Program-made: the position numbers and the translations under genes
Part shown: positions 1-5,947 of the stretch, in pieces
How the letters are laid out: every line of letters begins with the position of its first letter
Position numbering within the stretch: position 1 is the first letter of the stretch
Assembly (NCBI GenBank): GCA_964346475.1
Contig: CAYFUM010000042.1
Location: forward strand, 1 to 9,217
Direction of reading: 5' to 3'
From: DTU036 sp964346475
GTDB taxonomy: Bacteria > Bacillota > Clostridia > Peptostreptococcales > Acidaminobacteraceae
DNA length: 9,217 nucleotides
The notes under the pieces: model-generated
Seen by the model: only the letters and a program-made list of their open reading frames with translations
Told to the model about the DNA's origin: nothing
The model's database searches: none

Positions 1-447
1 GTCTACTGCGCCTCGGCTAGAGAAAATGGCTCGGATATGTTCCAGTGGCTTGATAGATACCTACCTGATGAAAAGGTAGAAGAGAAGGAAAACAAACTTT
101 TAAAGCTGGCCAAAAAACAGCTGGAGGAATATTTTACAGGAAAGAGCCAGCTTCTTGATGTTCCCATGAAACTTATCGGTACGGACTTTCGTAGAGAGGT
201 TTGGCAGGCTCTAAGGACCATCCCCTACGGGGAGACCAGGACCTATGGGGAAATAGCCAAACAGATTGGTAGACCTAAAGGGCCCAGGGCTATAGGTCAG
301 GCCAACCACCATAATCCCATTTCCTATTTTGTACCCTGACATAGGGTTATAGGCGCCGGTGGCGACCTGGTGGGCTTTGGTGGAGGTATGGAGGCCAAGG
401 CCTTCCTACTAGATCTTGAAAATGCTAAATACAAGAAAAAGGATTAA
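1..447 (+). CDS. ogt: Methylated-DNA--[protein]-cysteine S-methyltransferase (Ogt/MGMT), probable selenoprotein, 5'-truncated
   Basis: This repair protein transfers the alkyl group from O6-alkylguanine in DNA to its own active-site residue in a single suicide turnover. The frame is open from base 1 with no start in a plausible place, so the N-terminus lies upstream. Visible family landmarks, in order, are a helical N-domain tail (LEEYFTG), the start of the DNA-binding domain (FRREVWQAL, IPYGETRTYGEIA), the Arg-finger region (RAIGQA, HNPISYFVP) and then the active site. The family motif is P-C-H-R-V, but here the Cys codon is TGA (337-339), followed in frame by HRVIGAGGDLVGFGGG and another stretch ending at TAA 445-447. 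The 35 codons after the TGA match the family well, so I annotate through it as selenocysteine. A SECIS-like hairpin follows at once. The alternative is a nonsense mutation or base-call error in a Cys enzyme. Family assignment is very secure; the Sec reading is strong but inferred. Confidence 0.88.
337..339 (+). other. In-frame TGA at the catalytic cysteine position, probable selenocysteine codon
   Basis: The codon lies between Val-Pro and His-Arg-Val-Ile, exactly where every active MGMT carries its acceptor Cys. Reading it as Sec (U) gives P-U-H-R-V. Reading it as Trp would give P-W-H-R, the motif of alkyltransferase-like proteins. That is unlikely, because all 16 Trp codons I counted in the other reading frames of the window are TGG, and this protein has N-domain residues that alkyltransferase-like proteins usually lack. 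Confidence 0.8.
351..368 (+). promoter_or_regulatory. Bacterial SECIS-like hairpin
   Basis: AGG-CGCC (351-357) pairs with GGCG-CCT (361-364 and 366-368), with A365 bulged and a GGU apical loop (358-360). That gives seven base pairs, all Watson-Crick, and T350-G369 could add a wobble. Eighteen bases separate the TGA from the GGU loop. From memory, the E. coli fdhF SECIS also has a GGU-containing loop 18 bases after its UGA, where SelB binds. The E. coli element has a bulged U on the 5' side, whereas here the bulge is an A on the 3' side. Function is inferred from position and shape. Confidence 0.7.
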
Positions 448-472
448 GGCTTCCAAAGGGAAGCCTTAATTT
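444..472. terminator. Bidirectional intrinsic terminator between ogt and the phosphofructokinase gene
   Basis: AAGGCTTCC (446-454) pairs perfectly with GGAAGCCTT (459-467) around an AAAG loop, and T445-A468 and T444-A469 extend the stem. The stem contains the ogt stop codon and lies just beyond the stop of the opposing gene. On the minus strand the stem is followed by a T-rich tract (TTAATCCTTTTTC). On the plus strand only a short TTT follows, so it should work better for the leftward gene. Confidence 0.75.
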
Positions 473-1700
473 AATCTTCAGAGCCATGCTCTTTTAAAAA
501 TGTCCTTGGAATAGGAGGACTTCTAAGTACTGCAATCTCTGGGATATTCCTACCTATTAGGGGTCTGGCATAATCAATAAAGGCCTGGGAGACATAGTTT
601 CCAGCCTCATTCATAAAGTACCTAGGCATGGTTTTTGAGTGTCTAGCCACCTTTTCCAGGGGGACCAGCTCATAGTGGACCCTGTAGGGAGGAACCCTGC
701 GGATGGATATGGAGCCTGTTAGGCCCTTGAAGGCCTGCTTGGCCCCTACTTCACCAACCTCCCTGGCCTCCTTGGCATCCACATCACTGCGGACTCCCAG
801 GAAGGAGCGCTGGAGATAACCAAAGGTGTCGGCCCTGACCCTGGAGATATTAAGTCTTTTCTTAACTGCCTCTGCCAGCATATCACCCAGGAGTCCATTG
901 CCAGAAAGCTGGACGTTGCCATGGGAGTCACTGGAGGTGTCCATGAGCTTTGTTATTACGGGATTGCCCTCAGAATCTTCAATTCCCTCACTGACAGCTA
1001 TGGTGCAGCGGCCAAATTTATTATAGACTTCCTCTACATCATCGAGGAAACTATCCAGTTCAAAGGGAATCTCTGGAACATAAACCAGGTGGGGGCCCTC
1101 ATCCTCGGACTGCTGGGCCAGGGCTGCCGCTGCCGTCAAATAACCCGCGTGGCGCCCCATAATAATTCCAATATAGACCCCACCCATAGCCATGTTGTCC
1201 TTCTCTACCCCTCTAAAGGCCTGGAGGACGTAGCGGGCTGCGCTACCAAAGCCTGGGCTATGGTCATTCTCCCTAAGGTCGTTATCTATGGTCTTGGGTA
1301 TATGTACCGCTACCAGTTCATAATCCTCTTTTTCAGCAAATTCCTTAATGATACGTACGGTATCGGCTGAGTCATTTCCCCCAATATAAAGAAAGTATCT
1401 TATATCATGGTGGCGCATAACCTCAAACATGCGATGGAGATAGTCTCTATCGGGTTTGATCCTGGTACTTAGAAGTATTGACCCGGGAGTCTTGGCAATG
1501 CACTCCAGGTTTTCCTCTGTTTCATAGGCAAGATCCACAAAGTTCTCTTCTGCAATGCCCTGGATCCCGCGAAGGGCTCCATAGATATGGGTGACATTGG
1601 GATTTCGCCTTGCCTCCTTTATGATGCCTACCAGAGACTCATTTATTACCGCTGTAGGGCCACCACCCTGGGCAATTAACATTTTTCCAATTAGTGGCAT
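471..1700 (-). CDS. Pyrophosphate-type 6-phosphofructokinase
   Basis: This cytoplasmic glycolytic enzyme phosphorylates fructose 6-phosphate to fructose 1,6-bisphosphate. At 409 residues it is longer than the roughly 320-residue bacterial ATP enzyme. Motifs seen: the phosphate-donor loop GGGPTAVIN (12-20), GGNDSADT (107-114), PKTIDNDL (135-142, with D139 the likely catalytic base) and MGRHAGY (181-187). In ATP-dependent enzymes the two diagnostic positions are Gly (GGDGS and PGTIDND). Here they are Asp110 and Lys136, the signature of PPi-dependent phosphofructokinases, whose reaction is reversible. The position before Asp110 is Asn rather than Asp, as I recall for one subgroup of this clade. 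AAAGGAG six bases before the ATG supports the start. It is transcribed alone, divergent from the SEC-C gene and convergent with ogt. Donor specificity is inferred from the two residues; ATP use is not excluded. Confidence 0.93.
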   Translation of the reverse strand: MPLIGKMLIAQGGGPTAVINESLVGIIKEARRNPNVTHIYGALRGIQGIAEENFVDLAYETEENLECIAKTPGSILLSTRIKPDRDYLHRMFEVMRHHDIRYFLYIGGNDSADTVRIIKEFAEKEDYELVAVHIPKTIDNDLRENDHSPGFGSAARYVLQAFRGVEKDNMAMGGVYIGIIMGRHAGYLTAAAALAQQSEDEGPHLVYVPEIPFELDSFLDDVEEVYNKFGRCTIAVSEGIEDSEGNPVITKLMDTSSDSHGNVQLSGNGLLGDMLAEAVKKRLNISRVRADTFGYLQRSFLGVRSDVDAKEAREVGEVGAKQAFKGLTGSISIRRVPPYRVHYELVPLEKVARHSKTMPRYFMNEAGNYVSQAFIDYARPLIGRNIPEIAVLRSPPIPRTFLKEHGSED

Positions 1701-1761
1701 TTTAAACTCCTTTCCAAGCGCAATATAGCTTTATTCTAGCACAAAGCCCCTCTACTAGGAA

Positions 1762-1790
1762 ATTATATCATCTTTTCTTTTAAGCTAAAA
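1762..1790 (-). promoter_or_regulatory. Candidate promoter of the phosphofructokinase gene
   Basis: On the minus strand a perfect TATAAT (1762-1767) lies about 60 bases before the ATG. The hexamer 17 bases further upstream (TTTTAG, 1785-1790) is a poor -35. The -10 is convincing; the rest is weak. I saw no equally good promoter for the divergent gene at 1819 within this 118-base gap. Confidence 0.4.
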
Positions 1791-1818
1791 ACATGTAGAA
1801 TAGGGCTAGGAGGAACTA

Positions 1819-2316
1819 ATGAAGCTATACAAACAGTGGGAACAGATAACCGGGGGACTAAACCAGAGTCAGGCTGCAGCCTTCTGGCAGGACTACTTCA
1901 AGGTAGAAACACAGATCTATGATGAGCTGCTCCAAAGAAAAAATCCCCATATAAACTCTAGTATCAAAGACCTAGCCCTAGAGCTAAAGATAGAAGAGGT
2001 GGTACTGGCAGGTTTTCTTGATGGAATAAATGAGTCTATCGAGCCAGCCCTTGATCTGGATGATTTAGAAAGCGATACTGAACTTGATTTTGTCATTGAC
2101 TATGAAAAGCTCTACTACAACATGATGGAAGCCAAGGCCGACTGGCTTTATAATCTTGGCTCCTGGGATGAAATCCTGGATGAGGCAAGAAGAAAAGAAA
2201 TAAGAAAGACCTATCTAGCTAATCACACCCGCACAGTTAAAAAAGTCGGAAGAAACCAGCCCTGCCCCTGTGGCAGTGGTAAGAAGTATAAGTTTTGCTG
2301 TATGAATAAAGAGTAG
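1819..2316 (+). CDS. SEC-C zinc-motif protein of unknown function
   Basis: A 165-residue soluble, acidic, mostly helical protein. The N-terminal 140 residues show no motif that I can tie to a function. The C-terminus carries a textbook SEC-C motif (C149-P-C151-G-S-G-K-K ending in C160-C161, CxCx8CC), the zinc-binding element first known from the tail of SecA, where it contacts SecB and ribosomes. It is preceded by the usual basic linker (VKKVGRNQP). SecA itself is about 800 residues, so this is one of the small stand-alone SEC-C proteins common in Bacillota and not a SecA fragment. AGGAGG (1808-1813) five bases before the ATG fixes the start. The stop codon lies inside a terminator hairpin, separating it from the peptidase gene downstream. 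No signal peptide or membrane segment is seen. Confidence 0.85.
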   Translation: MKLYKQWEQITGGLNQSQAAAFWQDYFKVETQIYDELLQRKNPHINSSIKDLALELKIEEVVLAGFLDGINESIEPALDLDDLESDTELDFVIDYEKLYYNMMEAKADWLYNLGSWDEILDEARRKEIRKTYLANHTRTVKKVGRNQPCPCGSGKKYKFCCMNKE

Positions 2317-2332
2317 GATCCTACTCTTTTTT
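2308..2332 (+). terminator. Intrinsic terminator after the SEC-C gene
   Basis: AAAGAGTAG (2308-2316) pairs perfectly with CTACTCTTT (2321-2329) around GATC, and the T run continues to 2332. The TAG stop codon of the SEC-C gene is in the stem. The ribosome binding site of the next gene starts at the next base (2333), so the two same-strand genes are probably only partly coupled, and a promoter for the second gene, if any, would have to lie inside the first. Confidence 0.75.
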
Positions 2333-2343
2333 AGGAGGTAAAT

Positions 2344-3534
2344 GTGCTGAAAATTTCACAAAAGAATGAAGCTTTAGAACTACTCCAAGAACTAATAAGA
2401 ATACCCAGCCCCTATTTCAAAGAAGCAAACATCATGAAATTTGCGAGATTTGTGGCCCAGGACTATCACCTGCCAGTACAGATCCACAACTATGAGTTTG
2501 AGCCCCTGGACTTTAAGGGGCAGAACCTCTATGGCCTTATAGATGGAGGAGATGGACCCTTTATCTATCTGGGTGGCCATCTAGACACAGTCCAGGAAGT
2601 CCAGGGCTGGACTAGAGATCCCCTGGGAGCTGAGATTGAGGGTAACCTGCTCTATGGAACAGGGGCTCTTGATATGAAGGCGGGCTGCGCTGCCATCCTC
2701 TATACCCTAAAGATTTTTACAGAAAATTACCCGAAGTTTAAAGGAAAGATCCTCTACCACTTTGCATCGGTGGAGGAAGGCCCCTATAGCCTGGGAACCA
2801 CCTTCTTTTTAAATGAGATCCTCAAGGAAGACCCAGACCTTGCTATTATCACCGAACCTTCCTCTGGCCTGGCTGAATCCAGTCAACCAAATATTTCCAT
2901 AGCAGCCAAGGGAGGATATAATTATAAAATTCATCTAGAGGGCCTTGGAGCCCATGCTGCAACTCCAGAAAAGGGCATAAGTGCGGCCGAGGACGCCTCC
3001 AAGCTAGTTCTTAAACTAAACCATGTGGATACCCTGGAGGATGAGCTCCTGGGTAAGGGGGCCAGCTGTGTCATAGCACTTAATAGTTCCAGCGGAGCTG
3101 CCAGTGTTCCTGACAAGGCCACCATTGAGGTCTTTCGCCATGTGGTACCCGGTGAGTCTAAGGAAACCATAATTGAAGAAATAAAAAAAGCCATTAAAGA
3201 GGCAGATATAAGAAGCAAATATACCATAAGCTTTAGAAAACCTCCTCTGGAGGGTTTTGATGGAGGCTTTCCCCCCTACAAGAGCGACCCACACCATCCC
3301 TATATAAGACTCCTCAGCCGGGTTACCAAAGAGGTACTTAAAAAGACCCCAGAAATAGGCTACTCCAAGGCCATAGGGGACTTTAATCTGATAGGTGGAG
3401 TGAGAAATATCCCCACAGTCCTCTTTGGACCCATGGGTAAAAACTACCACAGTGCCGATGAATATGTAGAAATAGACAGCTACTACCAAGTAATAGAGGT
3501 CCTCTACAAATTCCTTGAAGAGCTGCTGGTTTAA
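2344..3534 (+). CDS. M20-family zinc metallopeptidase / deacylase (ArgE/DapE/CPG2-like)
   Basis: A 396-residue cytoplasmic di-zinc hydrolase. M20 landmarks, in order: GGHLDTV with metal ligand H79 and D81, GTGALDMKAG with bridging D110, SVEEG with catalytic base E144 and ligand E145, TEPSS with E171, the dimerisation-domain segment GLGAHAATP (H204), and the C-terminal ligand in NYHSADEY (H369). Every expected catalytic and metal position is present, so it should be active. The start is GTG at 2344, five bases after AGGAGG (2333-2338). An ATG two bases earlier is out of frame and closes at once. Family members remove N-acyl groups or cleave dipeptides and C-terminal residues, and the sequence does not fix the substrate. 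The convergent neighbour is an arginase, which makes a role in amino acid or arginine turnover tempting but unproven. It ends at the bidirectional terminator. Confidence 0.92.
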   Translation: MLKISQKNEALELLQELIRIPSPYFKEANIMKFARFVAQDYHLPVQIHNYEFEPLDFKGQNLYGLIDGGDGPFIYLGGHLDTVQEVQGWTRDPLGAEIEGNLLYGTGALDMKAGCAAILYTLKIFTENYPKFKGKILYHFASVEEGPYSLGTTFFLNEILKEDPDLAIITEPSSGLAESSQPNISIAAKGGYNYKIHLEGLGAHAATPEKGISAAEDASKLVLKLNHVDTLEDELLGKGASCVIALNSSSGAASVPDKATIEVFRHVVPGESKETIIEEIKKAIKEADIRSKYTISFRKPPLEGFDGGFPPYKSDPHHPYIRLLSRVTKEVLKKTPEIGYSKAIGDFNLIGGVRNIPTVLFGPMGKNYHSADEYVEIDSYYQVIEVLYKFLEELLV

Positions 3535-3535
3535 A

Positions 3536-3570
3536 ATAAGCCTTCCCCAAAAAAGGGAAGGCTTATCTTT
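3536..3570. terminator. Bidirectional intrinsic terminator between the peptidase and arginase genes
   Basis: A perfect 12-bp stem, ATAAGCCTTCCC (3536-3547) with GGGAAGGCTTAT (3555-3566), around a CAAAAAA loop. On the plus strand it is followed by CTTT, and on the minus strand by TTTT or more. It lies in the 34-base gap between two convergent genes and serves both. Confidence 0.85.
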
Positions 3571-4177
3571 ATATGAGCCACTCTCCAAGGAGTGAGCCTG
3601 CCAGGGCCACTGTGGCCTCGGCGGTCTTATTTTTATCATCCAGGATGGGGTTAACTTCTACAAACTCTACACTGACTAGCTTTACATTTTTGGCGATGAG
3701 TTCCAAGGATAGATGGGCCTCTCTATACTCCATACCTCCAGCCACCCGGGTTCCCGTCCCCGGGGCAAAGGATGGATCTAGAACATCCACATCAAAGGAG
3801 ACGTGGACACCATCGGTGCCCTGGGAGGCTATCTCCATTGCCCTATCCATTACCCACTGGATACCATGGAGGTCAATCTCATGCATGGTAAAGACTTTAA
3901 TGTCCAGTTCCTTTAGGGCCTGTCTTTCTCCAGAGTCTAGATCTCTGCAGCCTACATAGACCAGGTTTTTTTTGTCTAGTTTATACTGGCTACCCCCTAC
4001 TGAAGCAAGGCGCTCTAGGCCCCTGCCTAGAAGGGAAGCCACAGGCATACCGTGGATGTTACCNNNNNNNNNNNNNNNNNNNNNNNNNNNNNNNNNNNNN
4101 NNNNNNNNNNNNNNNNNNNNNNNNNNNNNNNNNNNNNNNNNNNNNNNNNNNNNNNNNNNNNNNATACCTGGATTCAT
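3569..4177 (-). CDS. rocF: Arginase (RocF type), interrupted by an assembly gap
   Basis: Arginase hydrolyses arginine to ornithine and urea in the cytoplasm with a binuclear manganese centre. The sequenced C-terminal part (164 residues from GNIHGMP to the TAA) carries VGCRDLDSGE, the manganese-binding SFDVDVLDPSFAPGTGT, GGMEYREAHL and EFVEVNPILDDKNKTAE. The last segment is characteristic of arginases and argues against agmatinase. Only MNPG plus part of a codon is seen before the gap, preceded by AGGGAGG and a strong promoter, so the start is credible. The GGDHS and DAHGD metal motifs must lie in the unsequenced part. Arginases are about 300 residues, so roughly 130 residues are missing, far more than 100 N would allow. 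The frame through the N run is therefore accidental, and I infer that both pieces belong to one gene. Confidence 0.9.
   Translation of the reverse strand: MNPGXXXXXXXXXXXXXXXXXXXXXXXXXXXXXXXXXXGNIHGMPVASLLGRGLERLASVGGSQYKLDKKNLVYVGCRDLDSGERQALKELDIKVFTMHEIDLHGIQWVMDRAMEIASQGTDGVHVSFDVDVLDPSFAPGTGTRVAGGMEYREAHLSLELIAKNVKLVSVEFVEVNPILDDKNKTAEATVALAGSLLGEWLI
4064..4163. other. Assembly gap (100 N)
   Basis: Exactly 100 undetermined bases, a common placeholder for a gap of unknown size. It lies inside the arginase gene. By comparison with full-length arginases the missing sequence should be near 390-400 bases. Confidence 0.97.
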
Positions 4178-4207
4178 CTTGTCCTCCCTTTTATTATTCT
4201 TTAATTA

Positions 4208-4236
4208 ATTATAAGCAAAACCAGTGATTTTTTCAA
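4208..4236 (-). promoter_or_regulatory. Promoter of the arginase gene
   Basis: On the minus strand TTGAAA (4231-4236), a 17-base spacer and a perfect TATAAT (4208-4213) sit about 30 bases before the ATG at 4177, followed by the AGGGAGG ribosome binding site. This is a near-consensus vegetative sigma-factor promoter, so arginase can be expressed independently of the DUF554 gene upstream. I saw no obvious operator repeat beside it. Confidence 0.82.
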
Positions 4237-4244
4237 CAAATAGG

Positions 4245-4940
4245 CTACATGAAAACACCCAGGAGAGCCCCTACTAGAAGGGCTGGCAGCATGTTTACCA
4301 GGGGAAGCTTTTTATCAAAGACCAGATTAATTCCAATGGCAAAGATCATGAGGTTTCCAACTAGAGATAGGCCATGGAGAACGCCCTCTGTTAGAAGAGG
4401 AGCCAAAATCCTAGCCAGCAGAGTAAAGCTACCCTGCCAGATAGCCAGGGGCAGGGCTGAAAGCAGGACTCCTGGTCCATAGAAGCTTGCCAGCATAAAG
4501 GCTGTAAAGCTATCCAGGACACTCTTGGTTAAAAGGATAGAGATATCACCAAATAGGGCGTCTTCCAGTGCTCCTACAATGCCCATGGCCCCCAGGCACA
4601 TGGTAAGAGAGGCTAGAATAAAACCCTGGCTAAAGCCCTCTCCACCAGAAAAACGCTCTTTTAACTTCCTGCTTGCCTCATCTAGGCGAATTTCCAGTCC
4701 TAAAAGCTCGCCTATAAGGGTTCCAAGGATTAGAGAAATTAGAAAGAAGAAGAGGTCATTATTTCTGGTCCCCAGGGGGCCAAGGACGCCAGAAAGTCCC
4801 AGTGCCATAACAGCTAGACCCTGGACTTTAATGAGCTTGCTCTCCTTTAATTTTTCCTCTAGGCCTGCCCTTACAAGAAGGCCTGCTCCTCCCCCCAGGA
4901 GGACTGCACTTACATTAATTATGGTTCCAAGTCCAATCAT
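4245..4940 (-). CDS. DUF554 family membrane protein (YdfK-like)
   Basis: A 231-residue polytopic inner-membrane protein recognised as DUF554 by its start (MIGLGTIINVSAVLLGGGAG) and by the central segments GALEDALFGD and KSVLDSFTAFMLASFYGPGVLLSALP. Hydrophobic segments near residues 5-23, 45-56, 64-80, 105-125, 135-165, 180-200 and 212-230 suggest six or seven membrane spans. A basic and acidic cytoplasmic loop lies near 85-100 (LDEASRKLKERF). It has the family's usual length. The function of the family is not established; a transport role is often guessed. GAGGA seven bases before the ATG supports the start. It lies 39 bases after yhaM on the same strand, with a strong A/T-rich hairpin between them, so it depends on read-through or on a promoter I could not find. 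Confidence 0.9.
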   Translation of the reverse strand: MIGLGTIINVSAVLLGGGAGLLVRAGLEEKLKESKLIKVQGLAVMALGLSGVLGPLGTRNNDLFFFLISLILGTLIGELLGLEIRLDEASRKLKERFSGGEGFSQGFILASLTMCLGAMGIVGALEDALFGDISILLTKSVLDSFTAFMLASFYGPGVLLSALPLAIWQGSFTLLARILAPLLTEGVLHGLSLVGNLMIFAIGINLVFDKKLPLVNMLPALLVGALLGVFM

Positions 4941-4955
4941 TTTTTATCCTCAAAA

Positions 4956-4986
4956 TAAATAAAAAGGGACCTTCCCTTTTTATTTA
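4956..4986 (-). terminator. Terminator hairpin between yhaM and the DUF554 gene
   Basis: A perfect 14-bp stem (4956-4969 with 4973-4986) around a 3-base loop. On the minus strand it reads as an A-rich arm and GGGA, then loop AGG, then TCCC and TTTTTATTT. The GC core of four pairs followed by the T run fits an intrinsic terminator with A/T flanks. The yhaM stop codon is inside the stem. The perfect symmetry means it could also act on rightward transcripts. Confidence 0.7.
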
Positions 4987-5927
4987 ATCTCCTCTGGTTT
5001 ATAGACAAGCCGGCGACCCAGACTGAAGATAGGGCTTGAGAATTCTCCCCCTTCAAGGTCTCTTGTAGCCTTTTGCATGTCGTAGATTCTGGAGTCCATA
5101 ACATCCAAATAGTGGAGGAGTTCCGCCTCTGGAAACATGGGTTTTTTAGGGGAGCCATAGTCGGCCTCATAGTGGTGGGAGAGGACCATGTGCTGGAGAA
5201 GAAGCTTGGTCTCTTCATCACAGCCTACCTGCCTTGCCAGCTCCGCAATTCTTTCTATCCCTGTCACTATATGTCCAAGGAGGATGCCCTCCCTGGTATA
5301 GGTGGAAACTATGCCCATCTCACTGGCACTCATCTCAGTAATTTTTTCCAGGTCATGGAGGATAACTCCGGTAAAGACCAGGTCTCTATTAAGTTCATAG
5401 AGATCACTTAGCATATCCCCAGCCTTATACATTCTAAGGAGATGATAGAGAAGACCTCCCCTTATGGCGTGGTGGTTGCTCTTGGCAGCGGGATAGTAGA
5501 GCATTTTCTCCCTATGGAGCTCCAGGGCCGCCAGGGCCATAGCTCTTAGGGAAGCTGCGCCAATTTTCTCTGCTCTTTCATAGAGTTCTTGCCACATGTC
5601 CTCCCCATCGTAGGGAGCTGAAGCTATAAGATTCTTAAAGTCTACCTTGTCTTCCTCCTGGCGAGGCCTGTGTTTTATAATCTTAAGCTGGAGCTGCTCC
5701 ATCCATAAAGTCACATCTCCTCTTATCTTGGCTATGTCACCACTTTGATAGAGTCTTTCCTGGCCATCCTGGATGTTCCAGATCTTGGCATTGATGTGGC
5801 CCGAGGCATCCTCTAGGACCAAATCAAAGTACTTATTGTTATTACTACTTGTCCGTAGATTTAGCTCTCTTATGAGGTAGAAGCCTTCAATGCGCTGACC
5901 TACTTCAAAGTCACGAATCATTACCAT
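4980..5927 (-). CDS. yhaM: 3'-5' exoribonuclease YhaM (OB-fold plus HD domain)
   Basis: YhaM trims RNA, and in some species single-stranded DNA, from the 3' end in a metal-dependent reaction, working in RNA turnover beside PNPase and RNase R. The 315-residue length matches B. subtilis YhaM (about 314). Residues about 10-88 form an OB-fold nucleic-acid-binding domain (FDLVLEDASGHINAKIW, then GDIAKIRGDV). Residues about 150-280 form the HD domain: H152/H153 with GLLYH (H162), the HD pair VILHDLEK (H191-D192), GHIVTG (H219), LSHH (H251/H252) and YLDVMD (D275, D278). All expected metal ligands are present. GAAAGG seven bases before the first ATG favours that start over an ATG two codons later. 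It follows the parvulin gene by 20 bases, so the two are co-transcribed. A parvulin-family gene (prsA) also lies close to yhaM in B. subtilis. Confidence 0.94.
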   Translation of the reverse strand: MVMIRDFEVGQRIEGFYLIRELNLRTSSNNNKYFDLVLEDASGHINAKIWNIQDGQERLYQSGDIAKIRGDVTLWMEQLQLKIIKHRPRQEEDKVDFKNLIASAPYDGEDMWQELYERAEKIGAASLRAMALAALELHREKMLYYPAAKSNHHAIRGGLLYHLLRMYKAGDMLSDLYELNRDLVFTGVILHDLEKITEMSASEMGIVSTYTREGILLGHIVTGIERIAELARQVGCDEETKLLLQHMVLSHHYEADYGSPKKPMFPEAELLHYLDVMDSRIYDMQKATRDLEGGEFSSPIFSLGRRLVYKPEEIK

Positions 5928-5947
5928 GGATTTGCCTTTCTTTTTCT

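Noticed and set aside
37..339. A complete 100-residue protein ending at the TGA
   Set aside because: The frame is open upstream to base 1, and the MGMT family sequence continues in frame after the TGA, so this is neither the true start nor the likely end.
337..339. TGA read as Trp, giving an alkyltransferase-like (PWHR) protein
   Set aside because: All other Trp codons are TGG, and the visible N-domain residues fit an active MGMT and not the shorter alkyltransferase-like proteins.
1..447. ogt as a decayed pseudogene
   Set aside because: There is no second lesion or frameshift, the C-terminus is well conserved, and the stop falls on one precise residue with a SECIS-like hairpin. A sequencing error or very recent nonsense change cannot be fully excluded.
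921..1370. A 149-residue plus-strand reading frame opposite the phosphofructokinase
   Set aside because: It is antisense to a clearly real gene, with no family resemblance and no convincing ribosome binding site.
3016..3639. A 207-residue minus-strand reading frame across the peptidase 3' end
   Set aside because: It runs across the terminator and antisense to the peptidase and has no recognisable protein features.
3569..4177. Agmatinase instead of arginase
   Set aside because: The EFVEVNPILD and NKTAE segments and GTGTRVAGG match the RocF arginase type, though the decisive N-terminal part is in the gap.
4249..4962. Plus-strand frames opposite the DUF554 gene, rich in Arg, Pro and Ser
   Set aside because: Their composition is what the complement of a hydrophobic membrane gene gives.
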